DNA of 64,000 bases, taken from NCBI GenBank assembly GCA_903863035.1, contig CAIPAT010000338.1:1-64000 (forward strand). The letters run 5' to 3'. Below, one piece after another: positions 52,985 to 63,525 of this stretch. The position numbers and the translations under genes are program-made. Numbering within the stretch: the stretch's first letter is position 1; every line of letters starts with the position of its first letter. The stretch is from an uncultured Lentisphaeria bacterium (GTDB lineage: Bacteria > Verrucomicrobiota > Lentisphaeria > Victivallales > Victivallaceae). The notes under the pieces are model-generated. The model ran no database searches and was not told the origin of the DNA. It worked only from the letters and a program-made list of their open reading frames with translations.

Positions 52985-53185
52985 TCTGGGCAAAACTACC
53001 ACCGGCTAAGCCGGTGAGATTCAAAAATCTTTAGATGCAAGTGATCCGAAAAAACCTCCAGCGCTATAGTAACGCATGGTTCGCCAACCACGTTACGAAC
53101 TAACACCGGAGGTTGCGGGGGCTGCTGGTATCATGCCCTTCTAGGGCTGGTGCATACCACCAGTTGAACTGGTGGTTTTGATTCA
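52985..53185. mobile_element. Hairpin-bounded element, possibly IS200/IS605-derived
   Basis: A hairpin CACCGGC-TAA-GCCGGTG (53000-53016) opens the region, and ACCACCAGTT-G-AACTGGTGGT followed by TTT (53156-53176) closes it. Between them are nested pairs: AACCTCC (53053) with GGAGGTT (53108), and inside them GTAACG with CGTTAC and TGGTT with AACCA. There is no transposase. Short hairpins at both ends without inverted termini are a feature of IS200/IS605 elements and their non-autonomous derivatives. A structured RNA is the alternative. The last hairpin may terminate oleB. Confidence 0.45.
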
Positions 53186-53206
53186 GATTGCAACCCGGCA
53201 TAAAAA

Positions 53207-54034
53207 TTAATACCGCATCTGACCAGGCGTGCAACCGTAATATTTTTTATATACTTTAATCAGGTAAGAGGTATAATTAAAGCCGCACTCCTGGGCAATT
53301 TCATCCAGCGTAAGAGTAGTCTCTTGCAACAGCAGAGTGACATGCTGCAATTTGATAATGTTTAAGTGTTCTTTTAGAGTCTTTCCGGTATATTCATGGC
53401 ACAGGGTGGAAATATAGCCGGCATTTAATTTAAAATGCCGGGCCAGTAATTGGCGTGATTTTTGACTGGTCGGATTGGCTGCAATAAAGCGATTAATTCT
53501 CTGCCACGTTTGGAACGACTTGCCCCGATGCTCCTCTTCCGGAACCTGCAACACGCTTATCGCATTGCTCTTTATTGCTTCAGACAAGTGGAATGCCCCT
53601 AATGGTTCCGGGTGATTTTCCAGCCCCAGGGAGCTCATGGCTTTAACCATATTGGACAATGCCACTCCCGGCGGACGTATGGAAATATAATACAAATCCG
53701 GACTACGTAGAGGGGCAATGCTGTTTGAAGTAAATTGATAATACACAATCCTGACATGTTCCGGGGAAAAAACCAATGCCGCAGACTCAAAATGGCCATC
53801 GTAGAGATTATCCGCAAACCCTCTATTAAGACAAAATACGGCGTCACCCGCCTGACAACGCACTACAAAATACTGTGTCCCGTCATATAATCTTAACGAA
53901 AAACTGCCAGACAAAACTATAATTAAGCGGGAATGTTCAACAGTTTTAGCATCCACGGGATGGCTGAAATATATCCGTCGAACAGGTTCGGCTAATGACA
54001 ATTTTTCCAGTAATTTTTCGCGCTCGCTAAGCAT
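53207..54034 (-). CDS. AraC-family transcriptional regulator
   Basis: A 275-residue regulator with an N-terminal cupin-like sensor (SGSFSLRLYDGTQYFVVRC, AGDAVFCLNRG) and the C-terminal double helix-turn-helix (QLLARHFKLNAGYISTLC and LDEIAQECGFNYTSYLIKVY, then YYGCTPGQMRY). It is divergent from the six-gene secreted-enzyme cluster at 54429-63400, with about 395 bases between, and is its probable controller. AGGG precedes the ATG. Confidence 0.88.
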   Translation of the reverse strand: MLSEREKLLEKLSLAEPVRRIYFSHPVDAKTVEHSRLIIVLSGSFSLRLYDGTQYFVVRCQAGDAVFCLNRGFADNLYDGHFESAALVFSPEHVRIVYYQFTSNSIAPLRSPDLYYISIRPPGVALSNMVKAMSSLGLENHPEPLGAFHLSEAIKSNAISVLQVPEEEHRGKSFQTWQRINRFIAANPTSQKSRQLLARHFKLNAGYISTLCHEYTGKTLKEHLNIIKLQHVTLLLQETTLTLDEIAQECGFNYTSYLIKVYKKYYGCTPGQMRY

Positions 54035-54362
54035 GATAATTTTCCCTGTGTGACATTATGGTTCTAAACTTTTCCTGTTTTTTTGAGCCTGCCTGCCGAA
54101 CCGTAGCCTGAAGTGTCTTTTCATTTCATGCATCCTGGCATTTTACCGCATTCTATAAAATATTTGCGTTATGCCAGCGCCATAAGGTCCTATTTCGCCG
54201 GCAGTTTGATTTCGTATTTTTTGAACCTGTCTACATTCTAAATTTCAGGGAACATTCAGATTATAGTCTTGAAATTAACATAATTCAAATAAGGATTTGT
54301 TTGAATTTGTCCTAAAAAACTAAAAAGTCGATATTTGTATAATTAATATAGCATTTTTAATA

Positions 54363-54391
54363 TTGTCAAAGCGATAAACTCATTGTATACT
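54363..54391 (+). promoter_or_regulatory. Promoter of the pseudopilin / lyase cluster
   Basis: TTGTCA (54363-54368) and TATACT (54386-54391) are exactly 17 bases apart, 38 bases before the pseudopilin ATG. The 54035-54428 gap is otherwise AT-rich, and AraC sites are expected there; I see no clear repeat. Confidence 0.65.
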
Positions 54392-54428
54392 AGTATTAAC
54401 ATAAATGTAACTGAAAGGTTTTAAGAAA

Positions 54429-55244
54429 ATGAAATGGTCTAAGAAAATGGTTATGCATTCATTTTTGCCATCCCGCCGTTTAGTGTTGTTTACGCTCATT
54501 GAACTCCTTGTAGTGGTAGCTATCATAGCCATCCTGGCAGCTATGCTGTTGCCCGCTTTGAACAAAGCTCGCCAAAGAGCTCATACGAGCACCTGCGCCA
54601 GTCAACTTAAACAGATTGGTTCTGCGCATTTTTTATATTCCAATGATTACGATTCATATTTCATTCCGGTAAAAATTGCTAACTCCTTTAATTGGTGGAC
54701 AACTGCTGAAGCGCTTGTTCGCGGCGTTTCGTCCGGGGTACTCAATGGAGAAATCGTATCTGGAATATATAGTAATTCGCACAAAATCGTATATTGTCCA
54801 ACCCTGGCCGCAATGGGGTTCGATAAAGCTAATACGATAGGATCCAAGCAGGGTACTAATTATGTAGGCAACTATACATTAATGAATGGAGTGGCGGGCA
54901 GACCTTCGCCTAAGATTAGTTCACTGAAAAAAGCGTCTACGAGTTTTTTGCATGCCGATGCCCGAGGCAATCCAACGATTACTGATCCACAAAATCGAAG
55001 CGTGGCAGTTAGTCAGCCTCAACATTTGAGAAATGACGCCGCTACTCAAAACTCAAACGCAATCAGTTATCCTCATGGCAATGGTTCATACATGCCGCTT
55101 GACTCACGAGGCACGATCAATGTAGTGTTTGCTGACGGCCATGTAGGGAATTATAAATTTAAGGAACGCAATAGTGTCTATATGCTGCCTGTGGCATATA
55201 AAAATTATACTACTTATAACGCAGTATGCGATTTATGGGAATGA
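54429..55244 (+). CDS. Pseudopilin-like secreted protein (prepilin-type leader)
   Basis: A 271-residue protein with a 22-residue positive leader and then [18 protein letters not shown], the type IV prepilin / type II secretion helix. The residue before Phe is Leu rather than the usual Gly, as is common in this phylum. The mature part starts [20 protein letters not shown] and ends with a [11 protein letters not shown] block, typical of the very large family of such proteins in Lentisphaerota and Planctomycetes, often encoded beside secreted enzymes. It overlaps the next gene (ATGA). It could be a surface fibre subunit or a display scaffold; the role is unproven. Confidence 0.85.
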   Translation: MKWSKKMVMHSFLPSRRLVLFTLIELLVVVAIIAILAAMLLPALNKARQRAHTSTCASQLKQIGSAHFLYSNDYDSYFIPVKIANSFNWWTTAEALVRGVSSGVLNGEIVSGIYSNSHKIVYCPTLAAMGFDKANTIGSKQGTNYVGNYTLMNGVAGRPSPKISSLKKASTSFLHADARGNPTITDPQNRSVAVSQPQHLRNDAATQNSNAISYPHGNGSYMPLDSRGTINVVFADGHVGNYKFKERNSVYMLPVAYKNYTTYNAVCDLWE

Positions 55245-58200
55245 AAATTATGAAAATTTGCAGTTGCATACTTATTCTACTGGCCTACTCAGCGATTGCG
55301 TTTGAAACTGGCGGCAATGGCATTGCCGCCGGCTGGAAACTTAATGGCAAAGCAACGTCCGCTTCGGTCAAAAATGGAGTTCAGCATATCGCGTTGGCTT
55401 CCGGTGAAAACATAGATAATAATGTAAAAATCAACGTCAATGACGGGGTTCCTGTCGTTAGTCAAATAGCAGCCAAAGCAAATTTAACTCAAAGTTTCAA
55501 GGTAAAACCAAACACCGTTTACCTTCTGCAACTCAAAGTAAAAAGTCAAAATTCAGTAGTCATAAGTTGCGCTGGACGCCGGATGTCCTACAGTACTCCG
55601 GGCCAAGTTCAATTGCTTGCCGACCTGGTCAAAAGCAACAATGATTTGCTTGAAGTCAGCATTGAACTAGGCGGACTCCCCGGCGGCAGCGACTATGAAT
55701 TGTCGGATTTCGAATTGCACCCCCCTCAGTTTCTGGCTCAATCGCCGGCGCGCGCCGGCGATGGCAGCGCTGTCTTGAATAATGACACAACCATTGTCTA
55801 TCCGGCAGATCAGGCCAATTATAAAGAACTGGCGGAACAACTACAAAAAGCTGTTCAGAAAAAAACCGGGCTCAGTCTGCCAATTCAAACTGACAAAGAA
55901 GTAGTTATGGCGGATCGTCCAGTTATTCTTCCGGCTTATCGGCAAAAGCATTTAATCTTGTTGGGGCGTCTTTCCAACAATCAAGCCATTTGGAGCGCTT
56001 ACAATAAATTTCTGACCGCCGTTGACGGTTATTACCCCGGCGGCGACGGCTTTGAAGTTAGAACCGCCTCCAACGTTTTTGACCAGGGTTTTAACCACAT
56101 CATCCTTGGCGGCAGCAGCGACGCCGGAGTAATAAACGCCGTAAATGCCTTTGAAGAAATAATCAACAATCTCAAAGCGGATAATAACAAATACACGCTG
56201 CCCTTTTTGCTGCAAGTTAAATTAGGGGGCAAATGCCTGGAATCTTTTGACCGCGATGAGAAATTATGGGCAACTGATCCCGGCAGCGCCGGCCCGCGCC
56301 TACTTGAACCCGGGTATGGCAAAATAGTCCGCTGGTATGTCAATGTAATGAACTATTATTGGAGCGGGCGCCATTCATATCTGGAGAGAGCTAAAAAGTA
56401 TCTTCCGGAAATTATCAAAGATGGGGCTTATACCCACCACTATATCATAGAATTTTTTGTCCGCGCTTACAGCATGGTCGACGACAGCAATATTTTCACT
56501 CCTGACGAACGCAAAGCCATTGACGGACTTATCAAGAAAAATTTTATGGATTTTCTAGCAGTTGGTCCGGATCTGCATTGGATGACTACTTTTAATCGCC
56601 CATACGAACGAATTGCAATGGTCAACCGTCATAGCATTGATCCGTGGATGGCTGATTTTAAGATGGCGGACTTTCTATCTAAAAAGGTAAAATTATCGCC
56701 GGACGAAAGAAAAATTGTCGATTATCGTTATCAAGAGAAAAAGGCTTTTTTTGATTATTGGGTAACCAACTCGTTCAATGCCAGTTTGCCGCGTACCCTG
56801 GAAGAGGCGAGAGATGAGGGCATCGCCTCGATGTTCCGTTACTCATTAGATAACGAAAAATATGAATTCTTCATCTCCGGAAACGCAAAAAAAGCCTTGA
56901 CCTTGTGGGAAATGAGCCCGATGCGGCCATTAATGGCGGATGATCAATTGCTTATCGGCATGGACGCCTGCTATTTTCGGGACGGGCGTTACGCGTCTTT
57001 GTGCGATATCGTTCCCACTATTCGTGAACATTTCCAAATGCGTTACGTCAATGGCGTGCACCGCTATGCCCCCGGCAGTGAAATTGTGCGCAAGAATCCC
57101 GGCGAACTTGCCGGAGTAAGCATAAGTTTATTGCAGCCGCAAGATTATGTTTTGTGGAAAGGCGTAAATTTTATCAGTCACAAGTCGCCGGATTTCCCGG
57201 CTGACCAGGGCGCGGAAATTATCAACTTTCGCAGTGGTTTTGAGCCGGACGCCGACTATATGGAAATTTCCGGGCTGGGGCCTGATGTGGGAATTATCAC
57301 TGAATTTTACAGTTGCGGCAAAAATTTGCTGATGCGTTCATCATCCTCGACTTTCGGAGCGGGCAGCAATAGTTATTACGAACAGAACGGGGTATCCATT
57401 CAAAGAGTGGATAAATGGAATACCGATCCCAAACCCTACATGTCGGCGGCCCGCTTAGTCAGCCTGAACAACCAAAGAACCAGCGGTTCAGCGGTATTCT
57501 CAATCTCGCCCTTTGTCGATTGCAAATGGCAGCGCAGCATAGTGTGGATCAAGAACGGGTTATATGTCATTCAAGACCAGTTTACGGCGTTGGAAAGCGG
57601 CGAATATTTAATTCGAATCGGCTGGCGTCCTCAAGGAATTCCATCATTTAAGGAGAATTGCTGGACGGGCGCAAATGGCAATATCAATTTTTACGTTACT
57701 TCGCTAGGCGAAAAGTTTCACATCGAAGAAAACCTGAATGAGTATTTAGCCAGGAGCGCTTCCACTCTGCGTTTTCACAATGTCAGCAAAGTAAAACTGG
57801 CAAAAAACGAGATCATCACAGCTTATGCTCTCCTGGAGGTTTTACCTAATAAAACCCAGCCGAGCGTTTTGGAGCTTGGTCAGAATGAAATGATAAAACT
57901 GCAACAAGGGAAGCAGGATATTCTGGTTAAATTTGCTACAAGCAATCATATTCCGGAGGTAATTGCCGCGAGCGGCAATGCCGGTTTCATTCCTCTAAAG
58001 TTAAGCAAGGCGGATGACAAGGCAGCAACAACTCAAGCGCCGGCCTACGAGGTAATCAATCGTCAAGCGATTATGCAGCTGCCAGGCAAAGTAGCGTTCA
58101 CTGCACACAACGGCGTAGTGGATTTCGGCAAAATCATCGACTTGGCGGAAATCAGGAATGGAATTAACGGTCGGGTATGGGTGCGCAATTTATTGCCGGA

Positions 58201-59584
58201 CAATTTAGAGTATTCCATTGACGGCAAAACGTATACAGCCATTACTTGTCCAAAATTATGGCGCACAGGGATAAAAACTGCCAACTACGGACAGGCAAAC
58301 CCCCAACGCGAGTCATATCAATGCGCGCTGCCCAACGTCAAAGCGCGTTATATTCGTGGTACTGACGCAACTAAATTCACTTATTATGCAAGTGACCGGA
58401 TGGGGCGGAGAAATAATTTGGAAATTCTTCCAGCCGGCAATCAATATCTCGTCCAGAGCGATGTTTATCCAAGGTATATCCGCGACAGGCGAAATGTGGA
58501 TGATATTTTTGCCCTCTTAGATCAGAATTTCAAGCCAGAATTCACCTATCGCTCACCCGCTGTAGTGCAGGATGGAAAAAACTTAAATTGGCCGGATAAT
58601 CAATCTAATCTAGTAGTTATCACGGATGACGCCATAGTTAAGGTCATCAACGAACAAGGCAAAATAATTCAAACTATTGACTTATATAAGCTGCAAGCTG
58701 ATTTTCATCAACAATATGGCAGCAAAAATACTCGCCAGCCGGCAGGGGGATATACCTTGCCTTTCAGCCTGGGAGTTTGGCAGGCTACCCCGAATTCGCC
58801 CAAATTACTGGTTGTTGGCCGCTATTGTTATTACTCTTTTATCCGTCCCGACGGTTCATTGGCAGGCTTGCTGTACTCAGGTGAATATGGGATGAATTCG
58901 CTATTGGACAACTCGGCGGACCTCGACGGTGACGGCAGAACAGAATTGTATGGCTTAGGCACTTATAATATTTGCAAAGTTTACGGTGAAGAAAACAGCC
59001 GCATCGAAACCCCTGCTGGAGGAAGTTTATACTTCCCGCAGATTTTTCAACGCCGGAATCATTTCCTGCCCGCCAGCGGCGGCAATGGAGTAGAGGCGGA
59101 TAAATTGCTCTACTTCGAAATACAGAAAACTCCAATTATTGCTGTAGCGCGACAGTCTTTCCTCGGTTTTTTCGACGCCCAAAAATGGAAATGGGAGTTT
59201 ACCTGGGTACCGCCGCTGCCGCTTACAGCAGCAGCAAAGATTAATGCTAAACAATTTTTGGCAAGCTCCACTGATAATCAACTATGGGCGCTGGATTTTG
59301 ACGAAAAATTAAGCAAATTAGAGAAATTCAGCGTCATAGCGGTCGACGGCGATGTCCGCAAGATTAGAGTTATCAAAGATTCCAACAGCACCTTAATCGC
59401 TACGGCGAAAGGAATATATCTTTATTCAGGCGGAAAATTAACTTTGCTGCTTGCCGGCGATTTTTTAGATGCGGCAATGAATATCAAAAAAGAGCTGCTG
59501 GCCTTATGCAATGATGGTGAATTGCTGACGGCTAAACCCATGGAAAATAATCAAATGAGTTTTAAGTTGCCTGTTTCGCCATAA
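55241..59584 (+). CDS. Giant secreted multidomain protein, polysaccharide-lyase-like
   Basis: About 1447 residues. A signal peptide ([13 protein letters not shown]) cleaves near residue 20. Then come a beta-sandwich (about 25-170), a domain like the N-terminal part of alpha-glucuronidases and hexosaminidases (about 180-330, [20 protein letters not shown]), an alpha/alpha-toroid-like region (about 350-650, with [19 protein letters not shown]) leading to beta sheets as in heparinase or alginate lyases, then discoidin-like and beta-propeller parts ([13 protein letters not shown]). The catalytic Tyr/His cannot be fixed by eye. I start at 55241 (ATGA overlap with the pseudopilin); 55226 and 55250 are possible. 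It should act outside the cytoplasmic membrane on an acidic polysaccharide. Confidence 0.65.
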   Translation: MKIMKICSCILILLAYSAIAFETGGNGIAAGWKLNGKATSASVKNGVQHIALASGENIDNNVKINVNDGVPVVSQIAAKANLTQSFKVKPNTVYLLQLKVKSQNSVVISCAGRRMSYSTPGQVQLLADLVKSNNDLLEVSIELGGLPGGSDYELSDFELHPPQFLAQSPARAGDGSAVLNNDTTIVYPADQANYKELAEQLQKAVQKKTGLSLPIQTDKEVVMADRPVILPAYRQKHLILLGRLSNNQAIWSAYNKFLTAVDGYYPGGDGFEVRTASNVFDQGFNHIILGGSSDAGVINAVNAFEEIINNLKADNNKYTLPFLLQVKLGGKCLESFDRDEKLWATDPGSAGPRLLEPGYGKIVRWYVNVMNYYWSGRHSYLERAKKYLPEIIKDGAYTHHYIIEFFVRAYSMVDDSNIFTPDERKAIDGLIKKNFMDFLAVGPDLHWMTTFNRPYERIAMVNRHSIDPWMADFKMADFLSKKVKLSPDERKIVDYRYQEKKAFFDYWVTNSFNASLPRTLEEARDEGIASMFRYSLDNEKYEFFISGNAKKALTLWEMSPMRPLMADDQLLIGMDACYFRDGRYASLCDIVPTIREHFQMRYVNGVHRYAPGSEIVRKNPGELAGVSISLLQPQDYVLWKGVNFISHKSPDFPADQGAEIINFRSGFEPDADYMEISGLGPDVGIITEFYSCGKNLLMRSSSSTFGAGSNSYYEQNGVSIQRVDKWNTDPKPYMSAARLVSLNNQRTSGSAVFSISPFVDCKWQRSIVWIKNGLYVIQDQFTALESGEYLIRIGWRPQGIPSFKENCWTGANGNINFYVTSLGEKFHIEENLNEYLARSASTLRFHNVSKVKLAKNEIITAYALLEVLPNKTQPSVLELGQNEMIKLQQGKQDILVKFATSNHIPEVIAASGNAGFIPLKLSKADDKAATTQAPAYEVINRQAIMQLPGKVAFTAHNGVVDFGKIIDLAEIRNGINGRVWVRNLLPDNLEYSIDGKTYTAITCPKLWRTGIKTANYGQANPQRESYQCALPNVKARYIRGTDATKFTYYASDRMGRRNNLEILPAGNQYLVQSDVYPRYIRDRRNVDDIFALLDQNFKPEFTYRSPAVVQDGKNLNWPDNQSNLVVITDDAIVKVINEQGKIIQTIDLYKLQADFHQQYGSKNTRQPAGGYTLPFSLGVWQATPNSPKLLVVGRYCYYSFIRPDGSLAGLLYSGEYGMNSLLDNSADLDGDGRTELYGLGTYNICKVYGEENSRIETPAGGSLYFPQIFQRRNHFLPASGGNGVEADKLLYFEIQKTPIIAVARQSFLGFFDAQKWKWEFTWVPPLPLTAAAKINAKQFLASSTDNQLWALDFDEKLSKLEKFSVIAVDGDVRKIRVIKDSNSTLIATAKGIYLYSGGKLTLLLAGDFLDAAMNIKKELLALCNDGELLTAKPMENNQMSFKLPVSP

Positions 59585-59608
59585 ACTAACTGGACTGGGA
59601 GTAAATAT

Positions 59609-60697
59609 ATGGAAAAATTAGAAAAACTAACCCGGCTTGTAGCCGATGGCAGGCATAACGCCTTTACCTCGATGACACGATTCGGCCAAGCAATTTATTT
59701 AACGTATCGCACATCCGGCGGCCATGGGGCAAGTGACGGTCAAGTCGTCCTGCTGTGTTCAAAAGACGAGGGAAGGAATTGGGAAAAGTTGAATTCGCCT
59801 TTTCAGGCCGGGCGCAACTACTATGAAGGTTTTTTGATTGAATTTAAAGGGAAACTCTTTATGTATGCCGGAGCATTTGAAAGCAATCTTCCCGTCAGCC
59901 AGCAACTATCCAGTGAATATGCGGCCTGGACGCAAGACGGGATAAATTGGTCAGAGCCTCAGGCAATTGAACCGGCTAAATGGCGTTTCTGGCATCCTGT
60001 AATTATTGGGGACTCGCTCTATGCCGCCCGTTATCGCCTCACCACGCGCGAAAATATGACAGAAGACGGAATTTTTCCCGCTGAGAACTGGGAGGTGGAT
60101 CTGATTCGTTCGGCAGACGGGCTGGACTGGGAGTTTGTCTCCGAAATTTCACGCAACGAGGCCGGCAATGAATGCGAGTTGTTTTATGACGGTGAAAAGC
60201 TCACAGCTTTTGTCCGCCGGGAAAATTGTCCATGCACCCTTGGAATGCGCGTGTCCTTCAGTCCATTCGAAAAATGGAGCGCGGTTCAGGATTTCGGAGT
60301 CTGTGTTCAGGGCATGGTTGTCAAGGAAGTCAATAACCGGCGCTTCCTCTTTGGCCGCCAAAAAATATCCTCAAGCCTGATCGGCAGCGTCTATGGAGAT
60401 CGCTCACACATCAGCGTCCAGGGTTACGTGTGGGAACCAAAAATTGGATATTGGGTAAATTATCTGCAACTGCCGGGCGCCGCCGATTGTTCCTATCCCG
60501 GCATAATTAAATTAGACGATCAGCGCATGTTAATTTCCTATTACTCTCAACATGAATATCTCAATGACCCGGATTTCTCCGATATGGACAAATATTCGGA
60601 TATATTTCTGGCTGTTGTGCGCACCGACGGTAAAATTGAATGGGGCAAAATAGTTCCGTATGCGGTTAATTTACTGAAAAAGCATGGAGTCTTATGA
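59609..60697 (+). CDS. Sialidase-like beta-propeller protein
   Basis: A 362-residue protein with Asp-box-like motifs SKDEGRNW, TQDGINW and SADGLDW spread along a propeller. There is no signal peptide, so it acts inside the cell or is misjudged. It lies 24 bases after the giant lyase-like gene with GGGAG upstream, and its stop overlaps the next gene (ATGA). It is a distant relative of the protein at 19589. In this cluster it may process the released sugar rather than sialic acid. Confidence 0.72.
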   Translation: MEKLEKLTRLVADGRHNAFTSMTRFGQAIYLTYRTSGGHGASDGQVVLLCSKDEGRNWEKLNSPFQAGRNYYEGFLIEFKGKLFMYAGAFESNLPVSQQLSSEYAAWTQDGINWSEPQAIEPAKWRFWHPVIIGDSLYAARYRLTTRENMTEDGIFPAENWEVDLIRSADGLDWEFVSEISRNEAGNECELFYDGEKLTAFVRRENCPCTLGMRVSFSPFEKWSAVQDFGVCVQGMVVKEVNNRRFLFGRQKISSSLIGSVYGDRSHISVQGYVWEPKIGYWVNYLQLPGAADCSYPGIIKLDDQRMLISYYSQHEYLNDPDFSDMDKYSDIFLAVVRTDGKIEWGKIVPYAVNLLKKHGVL

Positions 60698-61677
60698 ATC
60701 AAGCTAAATTACGCACAGTGCTGCTTGGTTGCGGAGCCATCGGTGAGTTCCATGTGGCCTCGCTGCAACGCTTGAAGGATAAATACCAGGTGGTCGGAAT
60801 TGCCGACACTAATTTAGCGCTGGCTAAAAAAGTGGCGGGAATTTTTGGCGCTGCGCCCAGCGACAATGGCATGCAACTTCTGGAACAGGCCCGGGCCGAA
60901 GTGGCGCTGATCGCCTTGCCCCATTTACTGCATTTAGAGTATGGCTTAGAGGCAATGAAGCTGGGTTATCATCTTCTCCTGGAGAAGCCTATGGCGGTGT
61001 CGACAATGCATTGTCAACAATTAATTGAACAAGCGGCGCTCTATAAGCGCAAAATGCTTATTTCGCACACTCACCAGTTTCGGCCTCATTTTCGTCATGC
61101 CGCCAGGCTGATTAAAGAGGGAACTATTGGCAAATTGGAAATGATTTTCGACGATGCGACAGCATATTATGGTTTTGAAAACCGTTCTTCATGGTTCCTT
61201 GATCCAGAAATTTCCGGCGGCGGAGCATTATTTAATTTAATTCCCCATCAAATTGACCACTTATTGTTCTTTAATGACTCTCCCGTAGTTGAAGTAATGG
61301 CTAAGTTAAGCAACCTTTACCCTGACTGCAAAATTGACACCGATTGTTGTGCTATGATTCGCTTTGCCAATGGAGTAGTAGCTAATGTTACCAGTTCCAT
61401 TAGCAATCGCTTAATTGAACCGGGAAGAATTGAGTGTCGCATATTAGGGAATAAAGGGTCCCTTTTACTCCCCGCTTTTAAGCCGGAAGTTATCTTCTGT
61501 CATGGCAATCAAAGAGAAATTATCGATTGTTCGAACCAAATTGATCCGATTGATTTAGAATGGCTGGAGCTTCATCAGGCAATTACAGATAACTTCAAGT
61601 TTATATCAAACGGAGAATATGGCAAAAAGGTAGTAAGCATTTTAGAAAAAATACGTGAAACCACCAATAAAAGATAG
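60694..61677 (+). CDS. Gfo/Idh/MocA-family oxidoreductase
   Basis: A 327-residue NAD(P)-dependent dehydrogenase. The Rossmann motif is VLLGCGAIGEFHVASLQRL, the lysine motif is LLEKPMAVS (about residue 91), and the C-terminal alpha/beta domain starts near GTIGKLEMIFDD. It has the His-rich HTHQFRPHFRHA and PHQIDHL typical of sugar or inositol dehydrogenases. It overlaps the sialidase-like gene by four bases. It probably oxidises or epimerises the sugar acid released by the cluster. The substrate is unknown. Confidence 0.88.
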   Translation: MNQAKLRTVLLGCGAIGEFHVASLQRLKDKYQVVGIADTNLALAKKVAGIFGAAPSDNGMQLLEQARAEVALIALPHLLHLEYGLEAMKLGYHLLLEKPMAVSTMHCQQLIEQAALYKRKMLISHTHQFRPHFRHAARLIKEGTIGKLEMIFDDATAYYGFENRSSWFLDPEISGGGALFNLIPHQIDHLLFFNDSPVVEVMAKLSNLYPDCKIDTDCCAMIRFANGVVANVTSSISNRLIEPGRIECRILGNKGSLLLPAFKPEVIFCHGNQREIIDCSNQIDPIDLEWLELHQAITDNFKFISNGEYGKKVVSILEKIRETTNKR

Positions 61678-61687
61678 GAATAAAATT

Positions 61688-62471
61688 ATGAATCAAATGC
61701 GTCCCAGTCGAGTATTGGCTAAACTGAGAGCAGGGAAAGCTGTTCTTTGCGGTAAAACTAATCTGAGTTGTTACCGGGCCTCTGAAATTTTAGCGATGTC
61801 CGGCTACGATTGCCTGTGGCTCTGCCATGAACATGTCCCTACCAATTTTTCAGTAATTGACGCCCAGATCATGTCGGCAAAAATTTATGATGCTGATACT
61901 GTTGTCCGGGTGGCCAAAGGCAGTTACAGCGATTATATCCGTCCGTTAGAAGCAGACGCCACCGGCATCATGGTTCCCTCATGTCATGTCCGCCGATGAA
62001 GCCAGAGAAATCGTTAATATTACCCGCTTCCGGCCATTAGGCAAGCGGGCTCTGGATGGCGGGAACTGCGATGCCAAATACTGCCGCGTTTCACGGGACA
62101 ATTACACCGGGGTAAGCAATCGCGAACGTTTTCTTATTGCTCAAATTGAGGATCCGGAGGCCATGTCAGACCTAGATGCCATCTGTCAAGTTGACGGCAT
62201 TGATATAATATTCTTTGGCCATGGCGATTACAGCGACGCCATAGGGGTTACTGGTCAACTTGACCATCCCGATGTGCAAAAGGCGCGGATTGCAGTTGCC
62301 GGAACGGCCAGAAAATACGGCAAATTTGCCGGAACCGTCAGTTCCGCCGCCAATCTGGCAAAAACCCATTCCTGCGGCTATGATTTTATCTGTTGCGGCG
62401 CAGATGTTCTAGGATTAAATATCTATTCTGATGAAATTGTCAAAGAATTTAAGGCACAAGTGAGTAATTAA
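61688..62471 (+). pseudogene. HpcH/HpaI-family aldolase, interrupted by a frameshift
   Basis: The first frame (from ATG 61688, GGA upstream) runs to a stop at 61999; the second continues from about 61979 to 62471. Removing one base at 61976-61979 (CCCT) restores MVPHVMSADEAREI, the conserved junction of this aldolase family, and gives a 260-codon protein. Blocks before are RPSRVLAKLRAGKAVLCGKT and HEHVPTNF, and after are RALDGGNCDAKYCRV, the metal site QIEDPEAM and IFFGHGDYSDAIG. These enzymes cleave 2-keto-3-deoxy sugar acids to pyruvate. It may be a sequencing error in a short C run, a real pseudogene, or recoding. Either way the cluster needs this step. Confidence 0.85.
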
Positions 62472-63400
62472 TGAAATTATTAACTATTGCAAACGTAGCG
62501 CCATTGGATAAAAATTATTCTTCATTAGAAGAAAAAATGACAGTCTTCTCCAACTGGATTAACCATGCCGGGCGGCAGGGAGCTAAATTAATCGTCTTGC
62601 CAGAAGCGATTAATATCTACGGCGAACACACCCCAACACATCCTAATGCAATACCTTTTGAGCAATGCATATTAACCGACTGGCGCAAGAGTTGCAAGAC
62701 GCTGATAGACAGTTCTTCTAAAGTGGGAGTCGCTTTGGTGTTGCCAATAATATATCAAGCAGGCAATGGCAATATCTACAATAGCTTTTTTCTGATTGAC
62801 GAAAAGGGACAAACGGCAGGCGAATACCAAAAACAATTTCCGACGCCAGGCGAATTAGATTGGGGAATTGTTCCGGGCAAAACAGAACTGCTGCGTTGGA
62901 GCGATATAACCATTGGCGGGGCAATTTGCTTTGACACGCTCTTTGACGAAACATATAAACGCCAGGAAGGCGCGCAATTGCTGCTCTGCCCATCCCAATG
63001 GCCGGGGGGATGCCTTTTGGATTTCTATGCCCGCCGGATGAATATGATAGTGGCATTGTCCTACCCCGAATGGAGCAGAATTATTAATTCGGACGGTAAA
63101 GAAATCGCTTCAGGCGGGTATCGCAGTGAAAGCAGACGCTTTGGCTTTGGTTCTCCGATAGTCATGGCAACGGTCAATTTCGACCGGCAAAATTATTATG
63201 GTAATCACAATCAGGAAAAAATGGTTGATATTGAGAATTTTTATGGAGAGCAAGTAAAAATCACTTTTGACCAGCCTGACTGTCAATGGACCATCGAGTC
63301 GCTTTCCCCCAGGCTGACCATTGCGCAAATCGAGCTTGATTTTGAATTAATAAATCAACAAGCTTATTTTAAAAATTGCGCTGAATTAGTAAAGTCTTAA
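62471..63400 (+). CDS. Carbon-nitrogen hydrolase (nitrilase superfamily)
   Basis: A 309-residue amidase/nitrilase-fold protein. The Glu-Lys-Cys triad is present: IVLPEAINIYG (Glu about 45), EYQKQFPTPGE (Lys about 118) and GGAICFDTLFD (Cys about 154). The start overlaps the aldolase stop by one base (TAATG). It may hydrolyse an amide formed in the pathway, for instance from an amino sugar acid. It is the last gene of the cluster, which ends in a hairpin at 63449. Confidence 0.85.
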   Translation: MKLLTIANVAPLDKNYSSLEEKMTVFSNWINHAGRQGAKLIVLPEAINIYGEHTPTHPNAIPFEQCILTDWRKSCKTLIDSSSKVGVALVLPIIYQAGNGNIYNSFFLIDEKGQTAGEYQKQFPTPGELDWGIVPGKTELLRWSDITIGGAICFDTLFDETYKRQEGAQLLLCPSQWPGGCLLDFYARRMNMIVALSYPEWSRIINSDGKEIASGGYRSESRRFGFGSPIVMATVNFDRQNYYGNHNQEKMVDIENFYGEQVKITFDQPDCQWTIESLSPRLTIAQIELDFELINQQAYFKNCAELVKS

Positions 63401-63448
63401 GAAAAACTTCTCCAATAACGGCCATATCCGCAATTCGTCAGAAATATG

Positions 63449-63484
63449 CTGCAATGCCGCCGTTTTTCAATGGTGGCATTGCAG
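63449..63484. terminator. Hairpin between convergent genes
   Basis: CTGCAATGCCGCC and GGTGGCATTGCAG make a 13-base stem with one G-U pair. It lies between the nitrilase gene and the convergent M24 peptidase gene and lacks a clear T run on either side. Confidence 0.5.
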
Positions 63485-63525
63485 ATAAGGCGGCATAATC
63501 TGTTTTAAGATTATGCACCTCTTGA

